Assembly (NCBI GenBank): GCA_963931865.1
Contig: OZ007511.1
Location: 1,603,836 to 1,667,835 of the forward strand
Reading direction: 5' to 3'
DNA length: 64,000 nt
From: Axinella damicornis
Taxonomy: Eukaryota; Porifera; Demospongiae; Axinellida; Axinellidae
Positions 19,137 to 31,110 of this stretch are shown one piece after another (the first letter of the stretch is position 1; each line of letters starts with the position of its first letter). The translations under genes and the position numbers were made by a program. A model generated the notes under the pieces. The model was given only the letters and a program-made list of their open reading frames with translations, was not told the origin of the DNA and made no database searches.

Positions 19137-20361
19137 CGTGCAGGGTACAATGCACAGTTCACACTGATCACTATCACGTCATGTGAATGGATTTTCATTT
19201 ATCACCAGTGATAATGATTGCAGTAACCGACCTGTGTTCCGCATACCGCACCCGGGCCAGAGACTTCACTGTCCTCCTCTACATCACTTGTGCAATGTAT
19301 CTCTTGGATCCCAAGAGTTAGACAATGAAATACATTACTACTGCCTCTCCCGAACGTTACAATCTTGAAGACCAGTTTCACTTGCTGTGATGACAGGCTG
19401 TAGCAAGAGAACAATCCATTTAAGGTAACAAAGGGGTCAATCGCTCCGGAAGGCTTCGCGGTTCCCTGCCAGCAAACATTGAAAGCAAAACCTGCCCTCC
19501 TGTAGTCATGAAGCGAAGCAAACTTCTCGATCCATAGTAACAGCTGTGTAGCAACAGCAGGCCTGTCTAAATAGCTATAGCAGAGGAGTCCGAGATTACA
19601 ATCTCTGAGAAACATTGATTGCATTTCTCTCTTCAATTATGCTAATAAAAATTATGTAAGTTGCATGGAGTGTGCTATAGAAAGTGAGACACTAAATTTC
19701 CTATTTTCCTCGCTATAGCTTTCTTTCAGTGTTTTACTGAAAGAACAGAATGTAAGTAGCTAATGCACACAATAACACGACAAATGATATGGCCGGTAGA
19801 GGTCATCACCGTGGAACCTCATGCATAGGTATCGACCCTAATTCCCGTTCTGAAATTTGCTGTGCTCCAAATTTGGTCTCTCTTAAATACAGAAATAAGT
19901 TACCTAGTACAATCTGACAGCCAAGAACAAGACATACTGTCACCCTGCACAGGTGACACCCAGCTAGCCACCTCCTTGTCCGACACCCTTTCTGCTTGTG
20001 CAGAGCACATGTATATTGATCACGTGCCATAGGTAACTCAGTCACATTTGGTTGGTTTCACCCCATATATATATAGCTTACCAATAGGTCCACTATCCTA
20101 GCTAAGAATTTGCAAACAAGTGTGCTTCTAACTACCGGAATGCATAAACTGAATCCCACATGTGCATCCTCCATGCAGGATGACATTCACACATGGATTC
20201 CACCTGAATGAGCTTGGAATTGTCCTAGTTAAACATATATAGTCTGTTGGTTCAGTAGCTTATTCTGATCATGACAATATTGAGAGTGTTTGACCTGCAA
20301 GACAGAGTAATTTACGTGACACTACAGATTATTTTGTGCTGTGAGGTGCTGCTCAGTATAC

Positions 20362-23300
20362 ATGAAGATGACACTGGTGGTTGTGATAGCGATCATTGTG
20401 GCTCTGCAATGTGCCCAGGGACAAGTGCCATCGTGTAAGTGACTATAGCATTATAATGAAGTGATAAGGATGGATATCGTATATATATTTTTTGCAAGAG
20501 TTGCAAGGGTTCATGGATACTAAGTACATGTATGCAACAGACTAAGGTCAAAATTAGATTGTTAGTGTTTAAAAGAAGGAGTTTCAACACAGTATAGTAA
20601 CAAGGTTTTGTCTTAAGCAACTTCATCAAGTCTAGATCATTGCAGAACTCCAGTTCCGAAAATGCTGGAGATCCAAGATGACATAGGACTTGTAGGAAAA
20701 TGTACTGCCAATGGCATTGCTGTGAACACAATGTAAGTACAGTTGCTTGACTTACTCAACAATATTGTTACGAGGAACGACGGCAAATGCAATAGGTTAC
20801 AGCACCAAAATCAAAATTAGAGGTTGCAAGAACTCAGGAAAACTGCCTAGTCTGCAACACGTACTCAAGTTCTGTCCACTACTGCAACAATATATCTGTC
20901 TGTCCATCTGTCTGTTTATCTATCGAGTGACAGGACAACCATATCTGACTACTTCTGGAATCATAACTTTGGTATGGGAGAGACCTGTTTGGGTGGCAGT
21001 AATTGCTACTTTGATTAGCTATATGGATCGAAACAGACTTGAATTTCATTTTGGCAGATCAAACATTATTAATGGTGTACCACAAACTGTTCAGTGCGAC
21101 TTTGGAGAAATGTTGCACTGAACAGTTTGTGGTATTTTGTGTGCAAGATGTTGTTGTTTTAATTTACTGTCATTGTCATCTTGTTATTATTCCTAGTGTG
21201 GCCTCAAGATTTGCTATTTTCTTGTTGGCTTGTTGCACTGCACAAATTTGTTTCAAATAAAAAACAGAAATTGTCCTTGATAGCTTGATCGTTCAAAACG
21301 TAGCCACACCTTCTTAAATTTGTTGATCCATTGATCTTTGTCAGCTGTGTGAGTGACCAGCATTTTAGAAGATGCTATTCCCTTTATATAGCTACCTCAC
21401 ATGCAGCTGAAAATGACCTCCTTGGACCTTGGCACCACTGATTAGAAGTGTTGCGGTCGATCAGCATAATCATGTCGACATTCCTCAATGCACTTTTTGA
21501 TACAGTATAGCTAACTGTCCACAGTTTTGAGGAGGATTATTGCATTTGCGTCTTGTGAACTTTGTCCAACCTTCCCTACAATTATGTGCACAAACACATA
21601 CTTGCAGCAATTCAGCTCAGATTCCTGGAACCAGTTCCATCCGGAGTTGGTAGTGAGGCCGCTGTTGATGGACCAACACCGTCGGACATTAGGTTGCCTA
21701 TTCAGCTTGATCTTACTCCTGATACAACATTTCTACAGGACAAAATAACAGTCACCGTGTCAATGACATCCGGTAGTGCAACAGGTATGTATTAGAGTAT
21801 AGTTCCACTAATCAGATGACTCACTGTGAGGTCTCTAAATCTATTAGAGTACCTCTCTGGGGTAGCTACTCTATTGAAGCCCCCAGGATACACTATTATT
21901 GTTTACTGCCAACTTTTGAAATCCATGGCAACTAGCTTTTTTAAATTATAGGCAGTGACACTGAGATCTACGTGTTTTAGAAACCCTCGGGCCATTAGTA
22001 GCGTGCGTAGATCCGTTGGTCTCAGTGTCTAACCTGTACAAGTTCCATAAGGTGCAACTGCTCAGTTTTATGTGGACAAAATACAAGAATAATTATTTGC
22101 TCACTAAAAGCATGATTGACATATAATAGATTATGTCAATTACTAATGCTTATTTGAGAGCATTGACGAACTCTATGTACATACAACACATATTTTCACA
22201 TATTACATGTGCAGAATATTATACAACTTTATTGCCATGGCGACAGCATGTTTTTGGTTTTGTGCTGAGACTGGATGGGTTGTTGTGCCAGAGAATCCTT
22301 CGTCCAAAGTAGCCTATGGTACTGACATGCAATGAATGTCACGGCAACGTGTAGTGTGCAAACACAAATGCAAGACTGTAATCACTAGAGGTAGTTATTG
22401 AAATTCCTGCATATAGAACACAATAAGAAAACGTACCTTTGGAATGTGCTGCCAAACTCAGCTAGGAAGTGAGCACTCACTTGGACAAAGGATTCATTAG
22501 CACAACAGACCATCTAGTGTCTCAGTGCAGAAGCACACACCTGCTGTCGTCATGGCGACAGCAATGGAAGCAGTGTGAACCTACCTTGTTATGTACTTGA
22601 GTTGTACATGTTATGTACACTGAGTGACCACCTGCAGACGTCAGGCACGACTAGCTATTAGTGCTTGAGCTCCACCAAGAAGCTTGCATTGTTGCTCAGC
22701 TATGACATTGAGCAGTCAAAACACAATGACTATCATAATCTCCATAGATTCACTTGCATTGGCACCTCAAAATCCAAGGACTGGCATCACGCTTTCAACC
22801 AGTTCTCACAGAATTCTGCTCAGGTACAGAAAACAGTCCCAATCGTAAACAATGCATATGTTCTCACAGCAGCCATTTTCAACTGTTAGTAAATGAAAAA
22901 GTGGCATAGCCAAGACGTGGATGCTCGTTGCTAGGACCTGATTGGTTAGCACACGCCACAGCTGCTAATTAGTAAGTGTGTAATTTCTGATGGCCCCCAG
23001 GCTACAGTTAGCATGCAATTTGGAAAAAAAAAAGAAAAGATTGGCCTAGGGTAAGTATTATGTTGCCCTTAGACTGAAGTCAAAACCCTGCTGCTTGCTG
23101 GGAGGCATTCTTAGTCAGTGTAGTTATAACGAATGTTGGATGAATGCAGCATATGGCGTTGAACTAGTGAATGTTACCAAGCTGTCCCCAGAGCAGCAAT
23201 GACATTACCGTAGCCTTGTGTATCATAAGTAGGGTGCAGGTGGTCCATACTTCTTCAGATTGCAATGCCCTTCTTCTAGTGGCAACTCATGAAGCGAATG

Positions 23301-25594
23301 TGAGCAAGCAGCAGTAGTAATAACTGAGGCTAAACCCAAATCGAAATGTCAGATCACAAATATACGCTAAAGTTGCAAAAGTTTCTCATATGCAAAATAC
23401 TGTAGCATTAACCATTTGAAAATTAGATATGTAGCTAGCTAGTGAGCAACTGTTTGGTTATACTTGATTACAGTGCACCCCTATTCTCTTCTCTTCCACA
23501 GTTACAGACTGTGAAACCCCAACTGCAGGAGACTTCTGCTTTCTTACGAGCAATATGACATTTGATATTGGCGAAAATGATCTTAACGTCATAACTATTG
23601 TCATTGATGTGTTTGATGATCTCCTTGTGGAAGGAACTGAGACCTTTACTGTCTCTGCAAGCATAACAGACCCTGGAACACACCCTGCTCCCCCAGGAGG
23701 AGTGCCACCAGTACCACAATTTCAACCAGGCATGGACACGGTTGTCATAACTATCCTGGATAATGATGGTAGGTGCTAATAACAATTATACCGGTATAAA
23801 GCAACAAGTATTGAAGAGTGAACAAGTTTCAACTATGAATTCCTTATAACTGTCCCAATCAGATACTGCTGTGCTGTCAAGTGCACTCCCTTTGTTTCGT
23901 TACTCACTGCCTACTATCCACGCCATGCATCCAACAGACAGTGAACGAATAACTCTTTACCAACCATAAGAAACAAATTAAGGAAGCAAAAACCCTGTAT
24001 TTAAAGTATAACGCCTAGTAATAAAAATTGGTGAGTTTTTATCCACAGAACTTGGCTGGCATAGGGTTAAGGCCCCCATATAAATTCTTATGGAGCTCAT
24101 GACGGCTTTTGCAGTTGGTAAACATGAAAGTTTAACTTTCCTGCCGTATGCATAAACAAGACTGGCGCGGGGGAAATGGTCTTTGTGAGATTCGAGAAAG
24201 AGTTAGCTATGCACTGTATACAGGATGCATTCTCACAGATTTCTACATGTACACGAACTGATAGTTGAAGTGTTTTTGCATGTATGATTATTTTGTTCAC
24301 ACAGTCATATCAGGAACGGCAACAATGGGTGGGGACCCACACTTCAGTATTAAGCTACCAGACAGCCAGATGTTGTGCTATAGTGTGCAAGGGGAGCGTG
24401 GCTCAGTCTTCAACCTGATCAGTAGTAAAAACATCCACATAAATGCTCTGTTTGTGCCTAATTCTGGAAAGAGAATTGCCACCTGGATTGGCACACTTGG
24501 TGTTGTGGTAGGGAACAGCCTGCAGTCATCCAATGTCACCAAGATCACAATTAATGCTACAAGCAAGAATATTTGGCTTGGGGATGGATTTGAGCTGGCT
24601 GCAAAAAATGTACTGGAGCTTCACATCAAACAGGGTGAACTGCTAAGCTCGAAACCCAATACTCAGAAGCACAGCGGTATTCCTCGTGTGAAAGTCGTCC
24701 TGGAGGATGTGGGCCTTGAGTTCATAGTCAGATTCGCACAGAAGCACCTGGAAGTGTTCTGGCAAAGCATGGGAATTGTTAGCAAGGATTCACATGGTCT
24801 CATTGGTAAGCAAGTTAGTTGAATAGAATAATTATAGGGTGAAGCCGACCGAAAGCATTTGTGTGAAAGTGCTGACTAAGCTATGTGATAAATTCACAAT
24901 TGTATGTTGCCACAGTTACCTTGCTTTACTCAAGAGCGCATGATGACATCATTGTCACTGCAATGACGATGATGTCATCATGCACTATTGGTTTACTAAG
25001 TAGCTAGCTAGCTAGCTAGCTATATATATCCATTGAGTTGCAGTGGATAATCCTGTTGTAAAGAGTGTCAGACTGAGTGACGGTCAATCAGTTGCTTCTG
25101 AAGTTTCTCTTTGGTGTAATCTGATAAACAAAAACCTTACCAGTATCACAGTCACATTGTCCAGTATTGAACGCTCAGCATCAAGAGCCATCCACCTGCT
25201 ATTAAATTGCTAAATGTTGGACATTTTGCCAGTAGCAGTTTTTTTAGCTCTGGCATCTATAATCTTGCATTCTCCATAAACATTTTTTTTGCCACCATAA
25301 ATGTATGCAATTTTCTCTGCATGGGCAGGTCAATTTCTGCGGGATGGTGTGAGAGTTGATCGTATCCAGAAGGTTCTGATCCTTCATGACAATAAAACAG
25401 TGCCAGTGAAGCAGCGTTCTGTATGGGGTTTCATGAAGCATGAGCTCCGTGAAGTGGCTGATGGCAAACAGTGCTGGTCCACCATTAAACCCGGTGAGCA
25501 AGGAGAGGGGCTGATTGACGGAACCTATGTGGACTACAGAGTGAAGGGGATCCTCTCCACTGACTTCCAGTTCAAGCCCAAAAATAACCACTGA
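20362..25594 (+). CDS. Secreted protein: signal peptide, Calx-beta domain, ITIH C-terminal domain
   Basis: Six exons, 20362-20434, 20654-20732, 21621-21784, 23502-23768, 24305-24805 and 25329-25594, join in frame to 449 aa. Residues 1-20 are a clear signal peptide (MKMTLVVVIAIIVALQCAQG). Residues about 75-194 look like one Calx-beta domain, ending DLLVEGTETFTVSASI then TVVITILDNDG. Residues about 196-445 match the C-terminal domain of inter-alpha-trypsin inhibitor heavy chains: GGDPHF at 203-208, GLIG at an exon join, CW at 410, and GLIDGTYVDY at 422. In vertebrates that domain follows a von Willebrand A domain; neither VIT nor VWA is seen here. The start is set by the signal peptide. The exon 3 acceptor was chosen because it alone of three clustered CAGs keeps frame. 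Likely extracellular matrix or body-fluid protein; its function is unknown. Confidence 0.85.
21957..22031. repeat. Short inverted-end element in intron 3
   Basis: GACACTGAGATCTACG at the left and CGTAGATCCGTTGGTCTCAG with TGTC at the right form imperfect inverted ends about 75 bp apart. Confidence 0.45.
22032..23501. other. ITIH-like gene intron 3, little recognised
   Basis: Intronic sequence. Loosely inverted copies of TTGTGCCAGAGAATCCTTCG and its complement lie at 22284 and 22481, suggesting an old transposon. No exon with Calx-beta similarity was found between the two halves of the domain, which join directly. Confidence 0.5.
24928..24995. repeat. Hairpin GCATGATGACATCAT
   Basis: GCATGATGACATCATTGTC pairs with GACGATGATGTCATCATGC. 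A single arm with the same flank, CAAGAGCGCATGATGACATC, is also at 17122, so this is a small repeat family. Confidence 0.6.
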
Positions 25595-26064
25595 GCCTCC
25601 GACTTACAACACTGTGCAGAACTGTTCATAATTCTGTGTACTTTATTAGCTACAGTGACAATGTTATCTCATCACTCTTATCCCCAGACTATCTAGCTGG
25701 TGGAATGTGGAAATGTCCAGTTGATTATTTGGCTTGCAATTTTCAGCTCAAGTGATACATAATATTATATAACATTGTTGTCAGCTAGTACAGGCTTTCA
25801 TCATTTGGGTGCTTAAAGGCTAATCGCTATCAAGCTAGGACTGCCTGTGTGAGTAACTGTGCCGGAGGCTGTGGTGGTGTATTAAGTGAGAGTATCTGGT
25901 CAGGCAATGTGCCCACCTGGCCCACAACATCATCCACAGGCAGGGAGGACTTTGGTCACGATTGGGAAATAGGTTTGTCCTGTATGGTCAAGCCACTCTC
26001 GGAGAGAGAGAGAAAATGCAGTTGGAATTCGGCAGACTCAGGCCTCGATCCACACAATGCTGCT

Positions 26065-26616
26065 ACAGGGTTCTATGGGGGGAAGATCCCCCCCCCCCCC
26101 AAATTTCTGACAATTAAAATTGGGGGGAAGATCCCCCCCCCCCCCCCCCCCCCCCCCAAATTTCTGACAATTAAAATTTCAATACAGTAAAAGTAGTATC
26201 AAGAACAGCAGCATGTACACCTGAGTGTTTTGTACTGTTACACTGCATAGCATTTCCATACTATGACAAGTGCCGCAGAACCACTCTCAGAAGGCTCAAA
26301 TTTCAAGGAGGGCATGCCCCCAGACCCCCCTACAAATTGCTTCTTTGTAAGTTGTCGAAGGTCTGCCAGGAGGTCTAGCATGACTGTCACATGCATAGCT
26401 ACACACTGGAAAATGTTGGAATTTTGACCCTTCTGAGAGTACTAGTGGTTCTGAGGCACTCTGAGACAATTTTTTTGAGGTCATAGTATAGAATTTTCTG
26501 GGGGGGGGGGGCATGCCCCCAGACCCCACTACAAATTGTGGCCTACGGCCGCAGTCCCTCGCCCACCATGATTCTCAAGATCTCCCCCAAACCCAAAATC
26601 CTAGATAGAACCCTGT
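26065..26616. mobile_element. Non-autonomous element with ACAGGGTTCTA inverted ends
   Basis: ACAGGGTTCTA at 26065 and its exact complement TAGAACCCTGT ending at 26616 bound 552 bp. Inside are two copies of a block with a long C run followed by AAATTTCTGACAATTAAAAT, and a GGGGGCATGCCCCC palindrome-like motif. Related GGCATGC sequence occurs at 30367. No transposase is present. Confidence 0.65.
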
Positions 26617-26656
26617 GCTATATGCGCATGCAGCTTGTGTGCTGCTCCTCTGCTGT

Positions 26657-26733
26657 GGGGCCAGTGGCTTAGTGGTAAGAGTGTCTGACTAGTATTCAGA
26701 AGACGGTCTTGAGTTCGAATCCTAGCTGGTCCC
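26657..26733 (+). tRNA. tRNA-Thr(AGU)-like sequence, probably a SINE head
   Basis: The acceptor GGGGCCA pairs with TGGTCCC. The D-arm has GGCTTAGTGGTAAGAG. The anticodon stem TCTGA/TCAGA is perfect around CTAGTAT with anticodon AGT. The T-loop is GTTCGAATCC. The T-stem is weak (A opposite C, two G-T pairs) and the variable region is slightly long. A decayed tRNA or a tRNA-derived SINE is therefore likelier than a working gene. Confidence 0.5.
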
Positions 26734-26739
26734 AGACTT

Positions 26740-28980
26740 TTTCTGCATGTGGATTCAATATTCTCTCTGATGACCTCTGCCCGCATAATTATAATGCGGC
26801 ATCCATGGTATTGCATTCATGACTTGGTCAGATTCACATACTCAAGTGCATGACTCATACTTGTAGCTGTAGTGGAGAAACTGTATGTGCATGCACGGAT
26901 GTGTGGAAAAGTAGCACAGTCATAATTATACAAATATTCAGGAGGAGCAAAATAATAAACAGAACTGTTGCAACAGAATGTCAGCACACCTCTGTCAATG
27001 TAGGTAGTTCACCGCCTGCTGGCATCTAGCCATGCCAATTGCAAGTTTTTGTCCCCAGTGACGTTGACCTAAGCTGGTTAAACTGGAGAGAAGCGTTCCT
27101 GTCTATTATGTAAAATCCACCCTTGTATACTCAGAGTTATTCTTAGCGGTAACTGTAATCTTGAGTTACTTATTGTATCAGTAACAGTTGTAATAGACAC
27201 TATTGTATTGGTGTTTTGTATCGTCCACCTAACTCTAATCATCTTGCATACTTCCCAACCCTGAGTTTTGTATATGCAGGAAAATTTCACTTATTTTGCA
27301 GGATTTCGCTGTCTTGTGCAGGACACTTGCACAGCAGCATTCCTAGGGTAGTCTGGAGAGAATTTACAACGGACGAAAGAGCTGCTTGAGGACACATTAC
27401 AGCGCTTTCAATCGGGATGCCACTTGCATGGCCTTCTTGGACACCGGTTCTAACCGCGCTGACCCACTGGTACTGGCACTCATCTGCAGGTAGTAGTTTG
27501 TCAGACAGCTTGCTTGTACGCAGTAAACGCCTAGGCCACGTGGATTATTTCCGGGACAATTTTGATTGTTTCCGGGACAGCAGGACAAAAGATCAGTTTC
27601 CGGGACAGTCCCGGAAATTCCGGGACGGTTGGCATGTATGATCTTGTTTTCGTCATGATCAGTCATGTTATGTGGACAATGGATCATCACACTCTATTTT
27701 CTAATTTTGTAGCTATATCTACTTTAGATTAGCTACAACAATAATTAACGCCAGCCATCCTTTTTTTGTGGCTTGGTTTCATGTCTGTATACACTGTGTG
27801 CCTCACTCAAGTTGCCTCCATGTCTGTCTTCATATAGTAGCTAATTGACCTTGTACTCTTGCCGGTCTCAACATGGCCAGAAATTCGTGGACACGGAGTC
27901 GGGTTTTCCGTACACGGTTCCGTATACTCACCTCCGCACACTGACGGTGAATGTATGGACGGCTATGGGAAGACGGAACTTGCAGCTCATCTGCGACTGC
28001 TAGCAGCGTTGTTTCACCGATGTAACCCCCCAGAAAGATGGCCAAGAGCGTCTACTCTCTGCCAATGTAAATACTCTGCTGTGACCTTCGCGTCAGAATT
28101 TGCAAAATGCTGTTTCTATTGCAACACTTACATGTAATACTTAACAATACTAACGAAAATATTTTTGACACATTTTGTAAATTTAGAGACTTCCTGCTCG
28201 CGTATTTTGTAATGTTTTTGAGTTGTAACCCCCTAGAACGAATATTTATGTTCTAAAGTGTATATTTTTGTGTCCTGTCCACAGTTGCTAGCGGTACAGA
28301 ATTTGCAAAATCATAGCAAAGTACCTACATATTTGTAAGATTTTAACGGCTAAGTTCTAAATTACATTCCGTCTACATTCTGAGAAGCCACGTGCGGTTT
28401 GGCTGTTTATACGGATGCAGGATGTAATCTTTGAGCCCGGGTGGTGACTATATACCAAGTCTAAGCCCTGTAAGCTAGCTAGTCCATTCCTGCCACTGCA
28501 TGGTCTTGCATCTCATCATGCCAAATCATAGCCAAATGTACTGTGGTTAGCCAGTCGGTATTTCCTCCACTATCATTAATTTTGAGAATGAGAATCATGC
28601 ATGAATCCAATGTTCACTGCTGAAAGTACTAAGTGTGTATCTGTGTGTGGAATTTTATGCAATTCAAAACATACACTGCGTTTCAAGACCAAGTACATCA
28701 TCGTCGCTTTTAGGCGGGCATTCCATGTCCTGGAGATCTGATGAAGATGAGGAACCTTCACTTCTTGTATTCATTTGCTCTGAGTTTGACATTTCAGTTT
28801 ACTCCTTGCTTTCTGCTTCTTCCTTTTGATGAAGGACTGTGTTTTCCCATGACTATATAATGGAAGATTGGAAACAAAATCACATACTGTCGAAGCATGA
28901 GTGGTGGCCAACGGAAGCCAATAAATTGTCCAGTTAAAGGCCAAGGATATTATAGGAATGGGAAGGGACTATAAATGTAC
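26740..28980. other. Intergenic, repeat-like, no gene called
   Basis: Contains TTCCGGGACA repeated several times at 27545-27630, an exon-like minus-strand stretch at 27415-27489, and a GC-rich patch near 27850-28080. None can be joined to a recognisable protein. Confidence 0.5.
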
Positions 28981-28984
28981 ATGT

Positions 28985-29622
28985 ACACACCACACCTGCA
29001 AGACTCGCACAGCAAGTCGCCGGATGGGTGACATGGTACAACACACACCACACCTGCAAGACTCGCACAGCAAGTCGCCGGATAGGTGACATGGCACAAC
29101 ACACATCACACCTGCAAGACTCGCACAGCAAGTCGCCGGATAGGTGACATGGTACAACACACACCACACCTGCAAGACTCGCACAGCAAGTCGCCGGATA
29201 GGTGACATGGCACAACACACACCACACCTGCAAGACTCGCACAGCAAGTCGCCGGATAGGTGACATGGCACAACACACACCACACCTGCAAGACTCGCAC
29301 AGCAAGTCGCCGGATAGGTGACATGGCACAACACACACCACACCTGCAAGACTCGCACAGCAAGTCGCCGGATAGGTGACATGGCACAACACACACCACA
29401 CCTGCAAGACTCGCACAGCAAGTCGCCGGATAGGTGACATGGCACAACACACACCACACCTGCAAGACTCGCACAGCAAGTCGCCGGATAGATGACATGG
29501 CACAACACACACCACACCTGCAAGACTCGCACAGCAAGTCGCCGGATAGGTGACATGGCACAACACACACCACACCTGCAAGACTCGCACAGCAAGTCGC
29601 CGGATAGGTGACATGGCACATC
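28985..29622. repeat. 58-bp minisatellite, 11 copies
   Basis: The unit contains CACCTGCAAGACTCGCACAG, CAAGTCGCCGGATAGGTGAC and ATGGCACAACACAC. Copies start every 58 bp from 28995 to 29575 with only a few substitutions. No frame of the unit has a stop on the minus strand, so overlapping open frames of 218-318 codons appear; they are artefacts. Confidence 0.95.
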
Positions 29623-29872
29623 CACAGGTCAGACTGACAGCATGCACACCACAAAGCCCGACACAGATCAGACTGACAGTGTGCACACCACAAAGCCCGA
29701 CACAGATCAGACTGACAGTGTGCACACCACAAAGCCCGACACAGATCAGACTGACAGTGTGCACACCACAAAGCCCGACACAAATCAGACTGACAGTGTG
29801 CACACCACAAAGCCCGACAGAGATCAGACTGACAGTGTGCACACCACAAAGCCCGACACAGATCAGACTATT
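29623..29872. repeat. 39-bp minisatellite, about 6 copies
   Basis: The unit CACACCACAAAGCCCGACAC plus AGATCAGACTGACAGTGTG follows the 58-bp array directly. The unit sequence is different but shares the CACACCACA start, so the two arrays may have grown from one seed. Confidence 0.9.
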
Positions 29873-29889
29873 GTAATAAGCCCAACTCA

Positions 29890-30741
29890 AAATATATTAA
29901 AGACTAACAAAATTATAATCAAACACATACTCACCGTAACTCAGCCCGTATGCATATGCATCCCTGTCATTGCTGGCAGTGCTTGCTTCTTGATCTCTGT
30001 AATAGCCTTCGCGCTCAAACGCATCCACGTGCAGTTACCTTTCTTTTGATGCGGTGCCTCTGTTGATACAATATGCACCAGGTGGCTTTCTTAAGGAATG
30101 TGATTAGTTCACGGTTTACATAGTGACTGATGTGGTTTCCGTGTATGGTTTGGATACTCTTCATAACCGGATGTCCTCAGCTGCTATACTGATTTCTGGC
30201 CATGACCCACATCCTGATGTCAATTCCTCCCTTGGCTAACTCGGATCAACATGCATGGAATCCACAGAGGGGTAGGAAGGTAGTAAAAAGTGGGGGGGCA
30301 AAGAATCCCGGAGGTGAAGCATCCGTGCACGTTCCATAGGAATGTGCCCTGCTAGGGGGGTCTGAGGGCATGCTCCCACAGAAAATTTTTCAAAATTTGG
30401 TGCTCTGAGAGCGATTCCGGGGCGATTTTGAGACCTAACAACTGTTGTTTTATAAACATCTAAATTTCAAACACTATCATTTGACCATGTGCTTTGTGAG
30501 TTTCCAAATTACTTTACTAAATAGATAATTTTTCTCCTGGAAAAAAGTGGGGGTGCACTTGCACCCCTTGCCCCCCCTGCTCCTACCCCTCTGATCCATT
30601 TGCAGTTGAAAACTCGCAAACAGAGCAGCAATGTGCAGGCAAACTCGCCGCTCTTCCGCATCCAACATAAACCGAAGAACAGGGTAGGCATGGGAAGGAG
30701 GCTATGCTGGGCATCGGAAGACAAAGTGCACGTATAGCATA
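29890..30741. other. Intergenic, transposon-like scraps
   Basis: The G-run and GGCATGC sequence at 30290-30430 resembles the element at 26065-26616. The stretch around 30545-30600 (GGGGGTGCACTTGCACCCC) resembles termini of other G-run elements in this window. No gene is seen. Confidence 0.5.
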
Positions 30742-30981
30742 TAAGGTAGGGCGGGGTAATTCGGGCCACGGTATAATACGGGGTAATTCGGGCCACTTCA
30801 ACGTTGCAACAGGAAAGAAGCATCCTTTTTATTCTTGCTTCTAGTGAGTTGTAGGCAGGTTGAGTCCCTGGATATACATGGCCAGAAGTTTGCCTAAAGT
30901 CTGTCCGTTTTTAGTTACCGTTGACCTGAAGTTGAAGTGGCCCGAATTACCCCGTGGCCCGAATTACCCCGCCCTACCTTA
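30742..30981. mobile_element. MITE with inverted ends of about 60 bp, TA-flanked
   Basis: The left end TAAGGTAGGGCGGGGTAATT and beyond is mirrored at the right, ending AATTACCCCGCCCTACCTTA. Each arm contains GGGGTAATTCGGGCCAC twice. The outermost TA on both sides fits a Tc1/mariner-type TA target duplication. It ends 129 bp upstream of the copy 1 start codon. Confidence 0.85.
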
Positions 30982-31110
30982 CGGAGCTACGCCCACGCAG
31001 GCGCGCACACATTTTACGCGCGCATGGGCCACTGGTACGGGGGGGGGGCAAACGAGAAAGAAATTGCAACTCATCTACTTGCGATTCACCGTTGAATACC
31101 ACCTCAGTAA

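Larger units (their letters stand above)
17535..20361. other. Intergenic region between THOC3 and the ITIH-like gene
   Basis: Apart from the 36-bp minisatellite (17694-17953) and the hairpin at 19050, I recognise nothing here. A 144-codon minus-strand open frame (19202-19636) resembles no family I know and has no visible partner exons, so it is not called. Confidence 0.6.

Noticed and set aside
19202..19636. 144-codon minus-strand open frame
   Set aside because: No recognisable domain, no partner exons and no promoter or poly(A) context. It could be chance or an old element.
20747..21121. 124-codon open frame between exons 2 and 3 of the ITIH-like gene
   Set aside because: Including it would break the frame. 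Exons 2 and 3 join directly in phase through the acceptor at 21620.
26601..26816. Minus-strand open frame with RIRTQDRLLNTSQTLLPLSH
   Set aside because: It is the antisense of the tRNA-like sequence at 26657, a common false protein in databases.
27415..27489. Exon-like minus-strand stretch (acceptor CTGCAG then MSASTSGSARLEPVSKKAMQ to a stop)
   Set aside because: It looks codon-like, but I could not find a joining upstream exon in phase. The GAG|GTGAGT donor near 27944 lies in a frame without a start codon.
28985..29872. Possible CRISPR array
   Set aside because: Units follow one another with no unique spacers, the DNA is eukaryotic, and no cas genes exist. The same applies to the 36-bp array at 17694.
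28934..29890. Minus-strand open frames of 218-318 codons
   Set aside because: The 58-bp unit lacks stops in all three minus frames, so the frames overlap fully. This is a minisatellite and not a gene.
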